The notes: generated by a model from the letters alone, not told the origin. DNA of 64,000 nucleotides from Cyanobacteria bacterium PR.3.49 (GCA_013997645.1 PNKB01000004.1:1-64000); one strand, 5' to 3'. Counted from the stretch's first letter, positions 40,248 through 51,217 are shown. Program-made: numbers and translations.

Positions 40248-40512
40248 TTGAAAAAACCGGCAAGGCGCCGGATTGCAATAAAACTGAAATAAAGAAAGCC
40301 TATGATTTAACTCGGACGACACACCCGCTTTTCGTCCAATCACCCCTCACGACCACATCCGACACGTTATTAACGGACACTGTGCCGTTGACACGCTTAG
40401 ATCATTGCCCAAAACGCAGTTGAAAGCTTATTTTCCAGCATTTCACTGTGGTTTAGAGGGGCAAGTCGGGAATTGATATAAGAGCAGTCCGAATTTGGCA
40501 AGTTTCTACAAA

Positions 40513-41733
40513 ATGACAGAGCCGGCATCCCCACAGCAAGAACACCTTCCAGCGCAGCCAGAGCAAAGCGCTCTGTTGCAGTGGATTGCAGAAAAATATC
40601 CGAGCCTGCATGTTCAAAAACTGTGTAAAAACATCCTCGACCTGGCTTTCGAGCAAGCGGCACAACTGAATGCCATAAAGTCGGCCGATGACAGGGAGCG
40701 GATTGAAACGCACTTGCAAGGCGCATTTTTCACACGCCCCATTGCAGACGCACCGGTTTTGGAACTGGCCCGCGGGCAGTTTGAAACCCTGGCGCAGGGG
40801 GCTCGAGAAGCGGACTTCGAAGGCCATATGTCCAGAGAATTTCTCGGGCATCTGATCATTGCCGATGGTCATCCTCTTATCAAAGAGCTTAGACCGTGGG
40901 CAAAAGAGAGGGCAGTCGACATACTTTACGAATTGGCGTCAGCCGGTCTCTTCGTAAAGCAAGTTGCTGGGCACGTTTTCAGTGCGCTTGGCGGCGCTCC
41001 AACTCTCAGCTTCGACCTGCGTCAAAAGGCACTGCTCACCTTCGACGCAATTACCGCCTCTACCGACCGCCCGTCGCTCGAAGCTTGTTCTTCGGCGCTG
41101 AAAAATGCGCTTCTTCTGGAGCTGTCGCGTTTCACAAATGATATCAATGAAGGCATTTTGATATCACTCATCGACAGGATAGTCCGCTATCCACACCCAG
41201 AAATTTACCCGGTTCTGGAAGCGCTTCAAATGAGAGAAGGTCTTCGTGCAACGCGCAAACATGCGCGCCTTGCCCTGGAATCACTGAGCCTGACGCCGGA
41301 TAAAATCTGGAACGAGACCGCACCGGATTTGGTATCTTCGGCACAAATGCGGGCAGCCATGCTCGAGCGAGTGAGCGACTCTCAACTAAGCAGCCTCGAA
41401 AAAGGGCAGATCATAGTCTATTCATTGAAAGAAAATTTGATTGAAGACGGCAACGATCCACGATTGGAAAAACTGATGGAAGCGCTGAATTCCAGCGATT
41501 CTCTTGTCAGTCTTACGGCAGCCCATGCTGCTGTAATGCACGCAGAAACACACACCTCGCGCACAGCAGAAAACAGTTCCGCCAGTTCGTCTCACGCCAC
41601 TTGCGCATTTATAGAAATGAGCGCAAACACACTTCGACGGCTCGAGAAAGCCGTTGAGGACAAGAACACGAGCGCTCAAGCGACTCGGCTTTTAAGCCGC
41701 CTGGAAAAAGTTTCACCCGTACTTTGCAGCTAA
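40513..41733 (+). CDS. Hypothetical alpha-helical (HEAT-like) protein
   Basis: About 406 aa ORF directly upstream of the 1824-aa ORF. Confidence 0.6.
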   Translation: MTEPASPQQEHLPAQPEQSALLQWIAEKYPSLHVQKLCKNILDLAFEQAAQLNAIKSADDRERIETHLQGAFFTRPIADAPVLELARGQFETLAQGAREADFEGHMSREFLGHLIIADGHPLIKELRPWAKERAVDILYELASAGLFVKQVAGHVFSALGGAPTLSFDLRQKALLTFDAITASTDRPSLEACSSALKNALLLELSRFTNDINEGILISLIDRIVRYPHPEIYPVLEALQMREGLRATRKHARLALESLSLTPDKIWNETAPDLVSSAQMRAAMLERVSDSQLSSLEKGQIIVYSLKENLIEDGNDPRLEKLMEALNSSDSLVSLTAAHAAVMHAETHTSRTAENSSASSSHATCAFIEMSANTLRRLEKAVEDKNTSAQATRLLSRLEKVSPVLCS

Positions 41734-41784
41734 CTGACCACACCCTACTCCATCCGACCACCACAGAATTGGAGTTTTTAGAAA

Positions 41785-44700
41785 ATGACTGAGCAACAAC
41801 CAGCTCGCAAAAAGCCCGAAGAACCGCCTGTAGACGAAAACGTCAATAAGCCGCTAGATGCCGGAAATAATTCCGATGCAGATTCTGAGGAAACTTTTCG
41901 CGACGCAGATGATGAGCTTGCTGAAGCAGCAGACCCGCCAGAAGCAAAGCTCGAGAGAATTTCCAATCCGGAAGCACTGGATAGAAATGACTATTTGCAA
42001 AGAACACTGATCGAGCTGAATTCTATTTTCAATGAGTTCAAACCGACGGGCCCGGCGGAGAAGCGGCAAGAAGAATTCAGCGCCTGGGTTGCCGGTCTTC
42101 AACAGCAACAACGCGCCCTACAAGCAGAGAGGGATAAGGGCGTCTTTGGTCCGGAAACGGCGAAGGCTTACAAGCAATATCGCGATTGGTTGGAGCAGGC
42201 AGCGGTACCGAATACAGTGCGCACGATGGACAGCTACCAACTGGCGCTTCCGCCCGGATGCCCGCTTAAATTGCCCCTGGACCAGCAGCAGCGAGCGCTG
42301 ACTCCCGAGTTATATAAAGCGATGGCGTCGGCCGGTCAACACAAGCTCGATCTCGGCTTGACCACCGATAGAGTTCCCACAGACGAAGAGCTGGAGCGGC
42401 TCGACAACACTTTCGCCTGGCTGGGACAGTGCCACGATTCTATAAAATCCGCCCACAACAGATTTCGCGACGACTTTCTAATCGGCCAGATTGAAAAGTA
42501 CAATTTGCCTGAAAAATGGCTTAACGGCAGGGAAATTGACCCGGACGCCTGGCGCTCATCCGCCAGCGAAATGGTTGACCTCTCCATGCGCACTCGCAAT
42601 TACGTAGAGGCGATGCAGAGTCTTTTCAAAGACTCGTATTACAGAGACTTTCCTCTTCAGTTCCCGCCCGGGACCAGCATCACCGTCAATGTAGACGGCA
42701 AAAGGCAGACGCTGACCGATCAAGACCTTATCGATCCATCGACCAGAAGTCTTTTGGGCCGCGCCAAAATCGAAAGCATAAAACTCGACTTGCCTGAAGA
42801 TTTGCGCCAGGAAAATCCTGCCAACAAACAAAAGATCGAGCGCTTGCGGCAGTGGCTCGACAAATACGGCGCGGAAATCGACCAAGCAATGGTCGAGTAT
42901 TTCAAGGTGGAGAGCAATCCGGACGCCATTATGATGTACGGCGATCAGGAGTGGAATGGCGGATGGAAAGGGCGCTTTAACGCCAACGATGAATTCCTGG
43001 GCATGGCCGGGCCAGGTCAACCGCCGGGTCCTGGCGAGACGCTCAAGGAAGTCAATCTCACCGGATATGACTTCACGACTGAAACACTTCCAAACGGCAA
43101 TATCAGAATTACACAAACGATTCAGGCCGAACACGCACCGATTTACGCATATCAAAACATCCGCGCTTTCGGCGTTCAGAACGTCGGCAAGAAGATGCCT
43201 GTCGACGTAAAAGAATACGGCCCGGAAGATTGGGTGCCAATCAGGGACGGCGACAAAGTCAGAATGGTTAAGGCGAAAAATGCGGATGAGGCCAGAGCCA
43301 CCCAAAAGGCATGGTACGTGGGCGAAAAGGTGGCAATCGCCGGAGGCGACCTGCTGACCGCGCTTCCACCGACCATGGCATTGGGCGCAATGGCGCTCAC
43401 AGCTCGCACGGCTGCAGTTGCAGGACAGGTGGCTCTCAAGCTGACTGCCAAGCAGGTCGCCTGGGAGCTGACAAAAAATGTCGCCAGAGTAGGCATCGGC
43501 GTGGCAGGCATATTCAACAATGCCGGTGCTCGTGACACGTCCTGGGGCGGTGCGGTCAACACCGCACGCGGAATATATTTCCTCGCCGACATCAGCGCGG
43601 GTCTTGCTGGTTCCGGCCTGCGCTGGGCGAGAGGCGGCGCCAAAGTCGCGCAAGAGATGTCCGGCGCCGAAAAACTTCACACCTTAATTCACGGACGAAA
43701 AGCCGCAGAAGGTGTTGAAGCCCTCGCTGGCATCCCCTACCTAAAACAAGCGCACACCGCTGCCAACTACGGATTTATGGCAGTGGAGGCAAGTTTTGCT
43801 CCGATTTTGTACAACGAATTCAGCCACGGCATCGACCAAATCGCCAATGGACATCGCGATCATTTGCGCGATGCAAAAATGCAAATCGGTGATGGGCGCG
43901 GCTTGCAACAAGCGGAGAAAAACAGTTTTGACCCGTCCGTAAAGCGAAATCTGGAAGGCGCGCATCAATTGCTGGACAACTGGGCCGAAACGCTCATGGA
44001 TGGCAGAAAGCCAGAGACCCAGGCGAAACTGCAAGAAATTTTCGCCAGTACCAAACGCTTGATGGGTCCGCTCGCCACCGATGAGCAAAGAGCTCAGTAT
44101 CGGCAAGAACTGCTTCGCAACACAACCTTCACGGGTGCAGAGATTCAGCGCATCGAAAATACTTACGCTGAGCAAATCAATTCGTCGACCTACCAGCTGA
44201 GCGATCAGCAAGTGCACGATCTCATGGATCCCCTCAAGCGAAGGGAGTTTCCAAAAACAGTGCGGGAGATGGCGGAGAAAATTCTTTCCGAAAAAGATGC
44301 CGATGTGGTGGCAGCGTCGCACCTGGCGCTACTCTATTTGTCCCGCGACAAAGATGGTTCCATCAGCGAACAGCTCGCCAAAGCGCCTATCAAGGTTGAA
44401 CAGTACAGCAGAGCACATGAAGTCTATAACGACCATGGCTCTACGACGACATGGGTAACGATGAGAGCGCGTGATGTCGAAGCGCACATGTCGGCAGCAG
44501 AGTCCGTGGAGAGCTTAAAGCGAGATCTCGAATCGAAGACACTGGGCAATCGCGGCATTGTTACCGGAGATGCTCTGGTTCGAATCGGCGCGCTCACCCA
44601 CCAGCAATATGGCGGTGTTCTGCAAGATGTGCTGAGCAGTCCAACGAGCAGCAAGTCAGATAAAATGCGAGCTTTGACGGATCCGATGAGTTCGCGATTC

Positions 44701-47259
44701 GCAGCCATAGTCGATGGCATACGACACCAGGAGACAGGTCTCGACGGCGAACCCTCCAGCGAAGCGAAAGACCGTTCGCTGGGCAAAAGTTTCGGACTTT
44801 CCTCGCAAAACATTTTGCGCACTCTGGAGGAAACAGCAAAAGGAGATGCAGATCCTGATGTACGCGCAATGGCCGCGGCATTGGTGCACGGGCTCAGGGA
44901 GAAAGAAGCTTCCGATCGCGGTGCACTTTTGACTACCTACAACCAAGCCTGGCAGGCGATGAAAAATCAACCGGCAGGAACTTTCGCTGCGCAAATCACA
45001 GCACACCTGAAAACCGCAGCAGATCTGAAGGTCGACGAAGGGGCCCCGGACAAAGAATTGCAACGCGGACGCAAAATGAATGCGGCACTTTCTCTGGCGA
45101 TGATGGCAAACCCAGATGACAAAGCGACGCAAGTCGCCATCAGCCGCGCCATTGCGGACTGTTTCAGCGCCGAAAATTTCACGATGAATTTGCAAGTCAT
45201 GCAAGAACTAATTCCAGCTCGCATGAAAGAACTCACTCAACACGACCCGGAAACCGCTAACAGACTGAGACAAAAGGCAATCGACTTCTTGCGAGTGCCC
45301 GATAGCGTCGATCAAATGCCTCAGATGACCGGCATTATGCAGCGCATGAAATCGCTGGTGTACGACTCTGCCGAAAGCGACACGAAGTCGCGCGCCGCAT
45401 TCGTGCAACAGCTCGCCACAAAATATAAGGACATGCTCGATCCCTCGCGCCCGCGTGACTACGCACAATACAGTCCGGACATTCGCGCCGCTGCTATTCA
45501 GGGATTGGCAGAGTTGGGCGCCAGAGATCCAAACACTCTCGCGCTCATGCACAGATATATCACTGCGGCTCCAACCTACAGTCTCAGCGGAAAAACAGTT
45601 GAAGCCGGCGAGCAAGATGCGCGGGTGCGCTCGGCAGCGGTCTATGCGCTGCAGCGGCTCAACGATGCCGAATTCAAGTCGGCGATTCTCGACCTCATCG
45701 ACAGAGAAACGGACCCGCAAGTCGCGCAGCAGCTCAAAGATGTCGAATTCAACACGCGTCGCATCGAGCCTGATTCGCGCGAGTACAAACAGATGTTCGA
45801 AGAAACGCTCAAAGAGCTGATCGATCCGGCATCCACCGCGAAATACAGCTACCTGAAAGATTGGGGCGACGCAAAAACATTAGAGTGGTTGGGCGCCAAC
45901 TTCCCCAATATGCAAATCGATGACTTCATGCGCGCCACCAACGCCAAGGCTCAAGGAACACTGCCGATCACACGCTTTTGGAGCCACAAGGAAACAGAAG
46001 CGTATGAAGAATACAAAATCATCTCCAAGGCAAGCGATGCTCGCTGGGCGCAATGGCAAAGTCTGACCGAACTGGCCAGAGGTGACGGAGAAGAAGCCAA
46101 CAAGGCAAAAATGGCTCTGGCATACATTCTCAACCATCCCGACTACATGGGCGAGCCGGGGCTGACGCTGAAATTCGAAGGCGACAAATTCAAGCAAGGC
46201 GTGGCCGATTCGTGGAGACGACAATACAACCACGATTACGCAGAGATGGCAGCTCGCGCTTTAACCGAGTGTGCGGCCCCTGGAAGCGGCGGTCGCGATC
46301 TCACTGCACACATCATCCGCATGGGTCTCAACTACCAACAAAACATGACTCCGCAGGTGAGTTATGAACTTCTGAAGGGCTGGAAACGGCTCGCCGAACG
46401 CAGCGACAAACTTGATGCAGCGGACGAAAGAATGTTCAAACAGCAACTTTTCGAGCAATGGAAAAAGCTTGGAAAAGTTCAAGGTCAACCCAATTCCAAT
46501 CAGGAGCAGCGCCTGCAAACCGAGCTGTATGACAGGTGGAGAGCGCTATCTACACGCACAGACAAACTCAACGCGGAAGAAGAACAGTTGCGTTCATTGG
46601 GCAGCACTTTCAAACCGCCGCTGTTCGCCATGACCAGAGAGCGCGTCGCTAATGTGACGGCCAAGGCGCTCGAAATCGAGCTTTTGCGCAATCCGGGCAA
46701 CCAGTGCGAATGGTATCAACAAGAGTTGATCGAACAACTCAAACAACAGCAGCACAGGATGGTATTCCCTGTCATAGAAGCCCTCGCGAAGAGCTCGAAC
46801 TTCCCAGGCGTGCGCGCCGACGCCGAAAGAATGCTTGCCGACCTTCGAGACTCAGTCTCACTTATGTGGAGAAACACCACACCCGATCTCAGAACGCCAT
46901 CGGAGGATAGAGCGCAAGCGCTCAAGAAAGCATTGCAAATCACTCAAAGCGGCGACAAACAAACAGGCAAGAACATCGAGACCACCGTGCAAGAAATCTT
47001 CAACGCCACTGCCGGCTTGGACTTGAAGCCCGGCGACCCGTGCTTGAACTATCTCTCTCTGGCAATGAACGAGCAAGCTGAAAGAGTGCGGCTGGCGGCC
47101 GCCATGGTTGTAGCGCAATCAAAACTTGATGCGAGCAATCCGGAGAAACAAAAGGCGATCGGAGTACTCCAGCAGCTCGCAGCGAATGGCTCAAAAGCAG
47201 GCTACAAGAAAGATGCCGCCGAGCTTTTGGTGGCATTAAGAGCAGCGGCGGCTCGTTAG
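41785..47259 (+). CDS. Very large (1824 aa) HEAT-like repeat protein with central hydrophobic segment
   Basis: Single uninterrupted ORF; C-terminal helical repeats such as DARVRSAAVYALQRLNDAEFKSAILDLIDRETDPQVAQQL; Ala-rich hydrophobic segment near VAIAGGDLLTALPPTMALGAMALTARTAAVAGQ. Confidence 0.8.
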   Translation: MTEQQPARKKPEEPPVDENVNKPLDAGNNSDADSEETFRDADDELAEAADPPEAKLERISNPEALDRNDYLQRTLIELNSIFNEFKPTGPAEKRQEEFSAWVAGLQQQQRALQAERDKGVFGPETAKAYKQYRDWLEQAAVPNTVRTMDSYQLALPPGCPLKLPLDQQQRALTPELYKAMASAGQHKLDLGLTTDRVPTDEELERLDNTFAWLGQCHDSIKSAHNRFRDDFLIGQIEKYNLPEKWLNGREIDPDAWRSSASEMVDLSMRTRNYVEAMQSLFKDSYYRDFPLQFPPGTSITVNVDGKRQTLTDQDLIDPSTRSLLGRAKIESIKLDLPEDLRQENPANKQKIERLRQWLDKYGAEIDQAMVEYFKVESNPDAIMMYGDQEWNGGWKGRFNANDEFLGMAGPGQPPGPGETLKEVNLTGYDFTTETLPNGNIRITQTIQAEHAPIYAYQNIRAFGVQNVGKKMPVDVKEYGPEDWVPIRDGDKVRMVKAKNADEARATQKAWYVGEKVAIAGGDLLTALPPTMALGAMALTARTAAVAGQVALKLTAKQVAWELTKNVARVGIGVAGIFNNAGARDTSWGGAVNTARGIYFLADISAGLAGSGLRWARGGAKVAQEMSGAEKLHTLIHGRKAAEGVEALAGIPYLKQAHTAANYGFMAVEASFAPILYNEFSHGIDQIANGHRDHLRDAKMQIGDGRGLQQAEKNSFDPSVKRNLEGAHQLLDNWAETLMDGRKPETQAKLQEIFASTKRLMGPLATDEQRAQYRQELLRNTTFTGAEIQRIENTYAEQINSSTYQLSDQQVHDLMDPLKRREFPKTVREMAEKILSEKDADVVAASHLALLYLSRDKDGSISEQLAKAPIKVEQYSRAHEVYNDHGSTTTWVTMRARDVEAHMSAAESVESLKRDLESKTLGNRGIVTGDALVRIGALTHQQYGGVLQDVLSSPTSSKSDKMRALTDPMSSRFAAIVDGIRHQETGLDGEPSSEAKDRSLGKSFGLSSQNILRTLEETAKGDADPDVRAMAAALVHGLREKEASDRGALLTTYNQAWQAMKNQPAGTFAAQITAHLKTAADLKVDEGAPDKELQRGRKMNAALSLAMMANPDDKATQVAISRAIADCFSAENFTMNLQVMQELIPARMKELTQHDPETANRLRQKAIDFLRVPDSVDQMPQMTGIMQRMKSLVYDSAESDTKSRAAFVQQLATKYKDMLDPSRPRDYAQYSPDIRAAAIQGLAELGARDPNTLALMHRYITAAPTYSLSGKTVEAGEQDARVRSAAVYALQRLNDAEFKSAILDLIDRETDPQVAQQLKDVEFNTRRIEPDSREYKQMFEETLKELIDPASTAKYSYLKDWGDAKTLEWLGANFPNMQIDDFMRATNAKAQGTLPITRFWSHKETEAYEEYKIISKASDARWAQWQSLTELARGDGEEANKAKMALAYILNHPDYMGEPGLTLKFEGDKFKQGVADSWRRQYNHDYAEMAARALTECAAPGSGGRDLTAHIIRMGLNYQQNMTPQVSYELLKGWKRLAERSDKLDAADERMFKQQLFEQWKKLGKVQGQPNSNQEQRLQTELYDRWRALSTRTDKLNAEEEQLRSLGSTFKPPLFAMTRERVANVTAKALEIELLRNPGNQCEWYQQELIEQLKQQQHRMVFPVIEALAKSSNFPGVRADAERMLADLRDSVSLMWRNTTPDLRTPSEDRAQALKKALQITQSGDKQTGKNIETTVQEIFNATAGLDLKPGDPCLNYLSLAMNEQAERVRLAAAMVVAQSKLDASNPEKQKAIGVLQQLAANGSKAGYKKDAAELLVALRAAAAR

Positions 47260-47273
47260 GAAAACCAACTCAA

Positions 47274-47684
47274 TTATGATTTGACCAACCACTTTTTCAA
47301 TTTCTCGGCAAATTCGTCGAGTGTAAAGGGCTTTGCCAAATAGTCGTCCATTCCGGATGCCAAACACTTCTCGCGATCACCAGGCATGACGCAGGCTGTG
47401 ACGCCAATTATTGGCACGTGGCGGTCTGTATTTTTTTCCAATTCCCTGATCTTCCTCGTGCACTCTAGCCCGTCCATTTTGGGCATCATTACATCCATGA
47501 GAATTGCGTCGAATTGATATGTCTCGACCGACTCCAGCGCTTCTTCACCGTTGCCGACCACGTGTGCCGTTATGCCTACCCGTTCGGCCAGGAGTTTGAA
47601 AAGCTGTTGTTGACTTGCGTGGTCATCGACAACCAGCACAAGCGGCAGGGGTTTGGCAGTTTCCTGCACCGAAGTGTCATTCAT
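47274..47684 (-). CDS. CheY-like single-domain response regulator
   Basis: VLVVDDHASQQQLF; DAILMDVMMPKMDGLE; GVTACVM; DDYLAKPF. Confidence 0.9.
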   Translation of the reverse strand: MNDTSVQETAKPLPLVLVVDDHASQQQLFKLLAERVGITAHVVGNGEEALESVETYQFDAILMDVMMPKMDGLECTRKIRELEKNTDRHVPIIGVTACVMPGDREKCLASGMDDYLAKPFTLDEFAEKLKKWLVKS

Positions 47685-47902
47685 GTGCCTTTCACCAAGG
47701 AGTAAGCGCAGGCTTGACGATTCGAACTTTGGGATGTTTTTTTTTCGCGCCGCTACGTGCAGAAGAGTGGCTCAGATAACGAAAGTTCCCAAAGAAAGGG
47801 CTATATCATTATTTGCCAAATAAAAAATTTGTAGTCACTTGGCTACAGACACTTGCGTTCGCTTACCAAAAGGCTACCAGTACATATTTAAGCCAATCTG
47901 GC

Positions 47903-50800
47903 TTACGAGCCGCTTACACCGGCACGCTCAGGAGCTATGTACTCTTCTCTCGGTCGAGTAGCGAGGTAGAGACCCAAAGCAGCACTGGCAATGATGGCGA
48001 CGCCAAACGCACCGCTCTTCACCTCGCCCAACTTGAATCCTCCAGTCGGTCTGGAAGCGGCCATCTTCTCAATCAGCGCTTTATGCACTTCGGGTTTGTG
48101 CAGGTTTTCCAGCACGTAGCGATGAGCTGCGAGTTCGACTCTTTCTTTCGCTTCGAGCTTGTTGGTTTTCTCTCTTGCTTCGAGGTCCCGTACACGGTTC
48201 TCCAGCATCTTCACTTCATCGGCGACGAGCAGTTCCTTCGCAGTGGCTTCGGTTCCAATCAGTCGAGCACCTACGGATTCCCGATTGCGTGTCATGGTTC
48301 CGTCAGGATTCGCGGTTTGCTCCACGCCGCTGATTCTTTCAGCGCTCGGTCCCGAACCACGACGCGGTCTTCTTGGCGCTTCAGTTTCCACCGGCTTAAC
48401 TTCAGCCACAGGTGCTCCGGAAGCCGGGTTCAACAGTGACTTAACTACCTGCGAACCCATCGGTCGAGCTTCGATTCCTTCCATCTTGAACAAGAAACCA
48501 TTTCCGGCACCCGGCTCCATGCTTTGTTTTCCATCCATCGGTATGTATTGATAGATAGAGTTCGAGCCTGCCTTCTGGAAGAATACGCCTTTCTCACCGG
48601 CAACCTCAACGCGATTGTAGGTGGCGCTATCAAATGCCTGTCGAGTCGTTCCCATTTTCGTACCGGCTTCATTTTTCACGACAACCCGACCATCGACTTT
48701 GCCGACCGCTCTCCAGGTTTCTCCGCCTACGCTCGTGGTCTGATCAACTGTGATGCCGGAAACAATCTCGGCTCCAGGAGTTGGACGGAATCTGCTTTCG
48801 GCTGCAGGAGCTTCAGTTGCTGGGCGTTGCTCAGCTGGTGGGTTTTCCGTCGCGGGGCGTTGCTCCGCTGGCGGGTTTTCAGTTGCTGGACGTTGCTCCG
48901 CTGGTGGGTTCTCCGTCGCCGGGCGCTGCTCAGCCGGCGGGTTTTCCGTCGCTGGACGTTGCTCCGCTGGCGGATTCTCAGTCGCCGGGCGCTGCTCCGC
49001 TGGTGGGTTTTCCGTCGCGGGGCGTTGCTCCGCTGGTGGGTTCTCCGTCGCCGGGCGCTGCTCCGCTGGCGGATTCTCAGTAGCTGGACGTTTCTTGGCT
49101 TCTCGCTCAGCAGCCAGTCTTTGCTCTTCGGCTAATCTTTGCTCCGCAGCCAAACGCTCTGCATTTCTTTGCTCGGTGGCAACTCGCTCCGCTTCGACCT
49201 TCGCCGTACGTTCTGCCGGCGTCATCCAAGATGTTTTGTCGACCTCGGTCGGCGTCCGCCAGTTTTGCTTAAACTCTTTATCCGTCAGCAGTTTCACTTC
49301 GCCGTTCTCAGTCACGGCCCACATCTTGCGATCGGCTTGTTTTCCAAGACCCAGTTCGCCATTCAGTTCCTTGAGGTCAGGAAGTTGCACAGCTTTCGCG
49401 CGCTCGGCGGTTGTACTCTTGTATTCGCCTGGCTTGGCGGTTTCCGTGTACCGTTCTTTGAACTCGGCTTCCGTCAAGTAAGCTTCTTTGCCGTCACGAC
49501 CGGTGACTTTGTACTTGCCTGCATGCTCGCCTTCTTTTATTTGCTCTGCTTTCACCATGGTATCGCGGGCCACATCCTGACCGGAGCGCTCAATGGCTTC
49601 GCGCAATCTGGCAGCGTTTTCAGGATTTTGTGCAAGAGCTTCATTACCTTGATTGCGCGAGCGCTCAGCGGCGATTCTGCTGCCTTGCTGAAACAACCGA
49701 TAGCCCATATAACCGGCGGTGGCTGCGGCAAGCAACTTTTGCGTGTCGGTCAAACTGTCCCATACGCCTTTGTCGACACCCTTGGGCGGCTCTTGTGCGG
49801 GCGGAGTGAAATCTTCCACCGGCTGTTGGGATGGTGGAAGCGCGTCACTAGGCGTTTCCGGTCCGCGGACGAAAGGAGGAATTACGATTGGCGGCACCTG
49901 GTCACCAGGTTGTGGGCCGACCTGTGCTTCGCCACCAGGAACGTGGAAAAATCCTGGATTGCCGTCAGCAGGCACGTGTCCGTCTGGTCCTCGTCCAGGT
50001 CTTCCGGGAGCGCCCGGTCCTCTTTGTGGAATTCCACCAGGCACACCTGTGTTGCCGTCACCGGACCACTGGTAGGGATCATTCGGTCCGAGCGAACCGC
50101 CGTTCAGCGCGCGATCTCGATTAGCTATCGCCGCTTTCTTTGCGGCTTCGGCAGCGTCCCAAAAATGTTTGTTATTCGCCAATTCCGGACGCAGTTTCAA
50201 CGCGTCTTCCACCAGCTCACGCCCCTGCTTCATCAACCTGTCATTGCCGGTGCTGATCAAGGCAAAACCAGCATTGGCTCTTGTAGTTCCAGGAGCTAAA
50301 TAGTCGGCAGTGATATCGCGCAGTTCAGCTTTCAACTTTTGTTGCTGCTGAAGAAGTCCGTTGATTTGTTCTTGCGTGTCACCGGCAGCTTTCGCTTTCG
50401 CTATCTGAGTTTCAAGCTGGTTTTGCGCCGCGAAATTAGTTTTACCGCGCGCCACAGTTTCGACCTGATTAATAGAATCAGCGGCCTTGATGTCTTCGCG
50501 ATAAGGCACGAGCGCTTTGGGAACACTGTACAGCAGCTTGATCTCGCGCTGCATCGCCAGTTCTTTTGCCGGTCCTTCCGGCATATCCTCAATGCGACGC
50601 TCAGACGGGCCCAACTGCTGAAACCACTCTGCGCCCGGCGGTTGGAAGGACAACTGCCCACTGTTGTCGCTAGCCGCAACTGGACCATTCGTTTGATCGA
50701 CTTTCGGCAGCGGCCTCGAAAACTGGTAAAGATCAGGGTTCGGCAAATCCTCTTCTGCAGGAGCATTTGCTGGTCTGGTATCAATTTCAGTTGGAGCCAT
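47903..50800 (-). CDS. Large (965 aa) repeat-containing, likely tail-anchored protein
   Basis: Eight in-frame 11-aa PPAEQRPATEN repeats, Pro/Gly-rich region, C-terminal TM (FGVAIIASAALGLYLATRP). Confidence 0.8.
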   Translation of the reverse strand: MAPTEIDTRPANAPAEEDLPNPDLYQFSRPLPKVDQTNGPVAASDNSGQLSFQPPGAEWFQQLGPSERRIEDMPEGPAKELAMQREIKLLYSVPKALVPYREDIKAADSINQVETVARGKTNFAAQNQLETQIAKAKAAGDTQEQINGLLQQQQKLKAELRDITADYLAPGTTRANAGFALISTGNDRLMKQGRELVEDALKLRPELANNKHFWDAAEAAKKAAIANRDRALNGGSLGPNDPYQWSGDGNTGVPGGIPQRGPGAPGRPGRGPDGHVPADGNPGFFHVPGGEAQVGPQPGDQVPPIVIPPFVRGPETPSDALPPSQQPVEDFTPPAQEPPKGVDKGVWDSLTDTQKLLAAATAGYMGYRLFQQGSRIAAERSRNQGNEALAQNPENAARLREAIERSGQDVARDTMVKAEQIKEGEHAGKYKVTGRDGKEAYLTEAEFKERYTETAKPGEYKSTTAERAKAVQLPDLKELNGELGLGKQADRKMWAVTENGEVKLLTDKEFKQNWRTPTEVDKTSWMTPAERTAKVEAERVATEQRNAERLAAEQRLAEEQRLAAEREAKKRPATENPPAEQRPATENPPAEQRPATENPPAEQRPATENPPAEQRPATENPPAEQRPATENPPAEQRPATENPPAEQRPATENPPAEQRPATEAPAAESRFRPTPGAEIVSGITVDQTTSVGGETWRAVGKVDGRVVVKNEAGTKMGTTRQAFDSATYNRVEVAGEKGVFFQKAGSNSIYQYIPMDGKQSMEPGAGNGFLFKMEGIEARPMGSQVVKSLLNPASGAPVAEVKPVETEAPRRPRRGSGPSAERISGVEQTANPDGTMTRNRESVGARLIGTEATAKELLVADEVKMLENRVRDLEAREKTNKLEAKERVELAAHRYVLENLHKPEVHKALIEKMAASRPTGGFKLGEVKSGAFGVAIIASAALGLYLATRPREEYIAPERAGVSGS
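48816..49079. repeat. 33-bp tandem repeat, eight units, coding
   Basis: Units of gtYgcYgggcgYtgctcMgcYggYgggttYtcM read directly; encodes PPAEQRPATEN on the minus strand. Confidence 0.9.
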
Positions 50801-50896
50801 GGATTGTCTTCCTCATGAGCACGCAAGCAAGAACAAGGTGGTCAGCCACTTGCCGGTGCAATAGTTTCACTCATTTGCGCGCCTATAAGATGTGGT

Positions 50897-51217
50897 CTAT
50901 TGCGCGCGTGCTGCGTTTTGAAGCAATCTGCTAAACCATTCCAGACTTTGCGGTGCCGCACCGTCTGACTCTTTGACAGGCACCGGGGCAGGTGCGTAGT
51001 CAGAAGTACTTGCTGCCGGGGCTTGAAGCTGCGCAGGAGTGAAGTCTATGTCCCCATCTACTAATTCAAAGGCATCAAGATTAAATGCGAGAGGAACTGA
51101 TGATTGTGCGTTAGTTGCAACGGACATAACTCTTCGATCTGCAAAGTAAGAAAGCTCATTCTGAATTTTGTTGAGAACAGCATGCTCACGTTTTTGCGTC
51201 GCGGTAAAGTTAGCCAT
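50897..51217 (-). CDS. Hypothetical protein
   Basis: 106 aa ORF upstream of and co-oriented with the 965-aa gene. Confidence 0.5.
   Translation of the reverse strand: MANFTATQKREHAVLNKIQNELSYFADRRVMSVATNAQSSVPLAFNLDAFELVDGDIDFTPAQLQAPAASTSDYAPAPVPVKESDGAAPQSLEWFSRLLQNAARAQ

Noticed and set aside
42556-43680. 374-aa minus-strand ORF
   Set aside because: Antisense to the 1824-aa gene, no recognisable domain
48816-49079. Regular 33-bp repeats as a CRISPR array
   Set aside because: Units are contiguous with no unique spacers and are in frame in a long ORF
48524-49481. Plus-strand ORFs with repeated SVAGRCSAGGF
   Set aside because: Antisense shadow of the minus-strand PPAEQRPATEN repeat in the 965-aa gene
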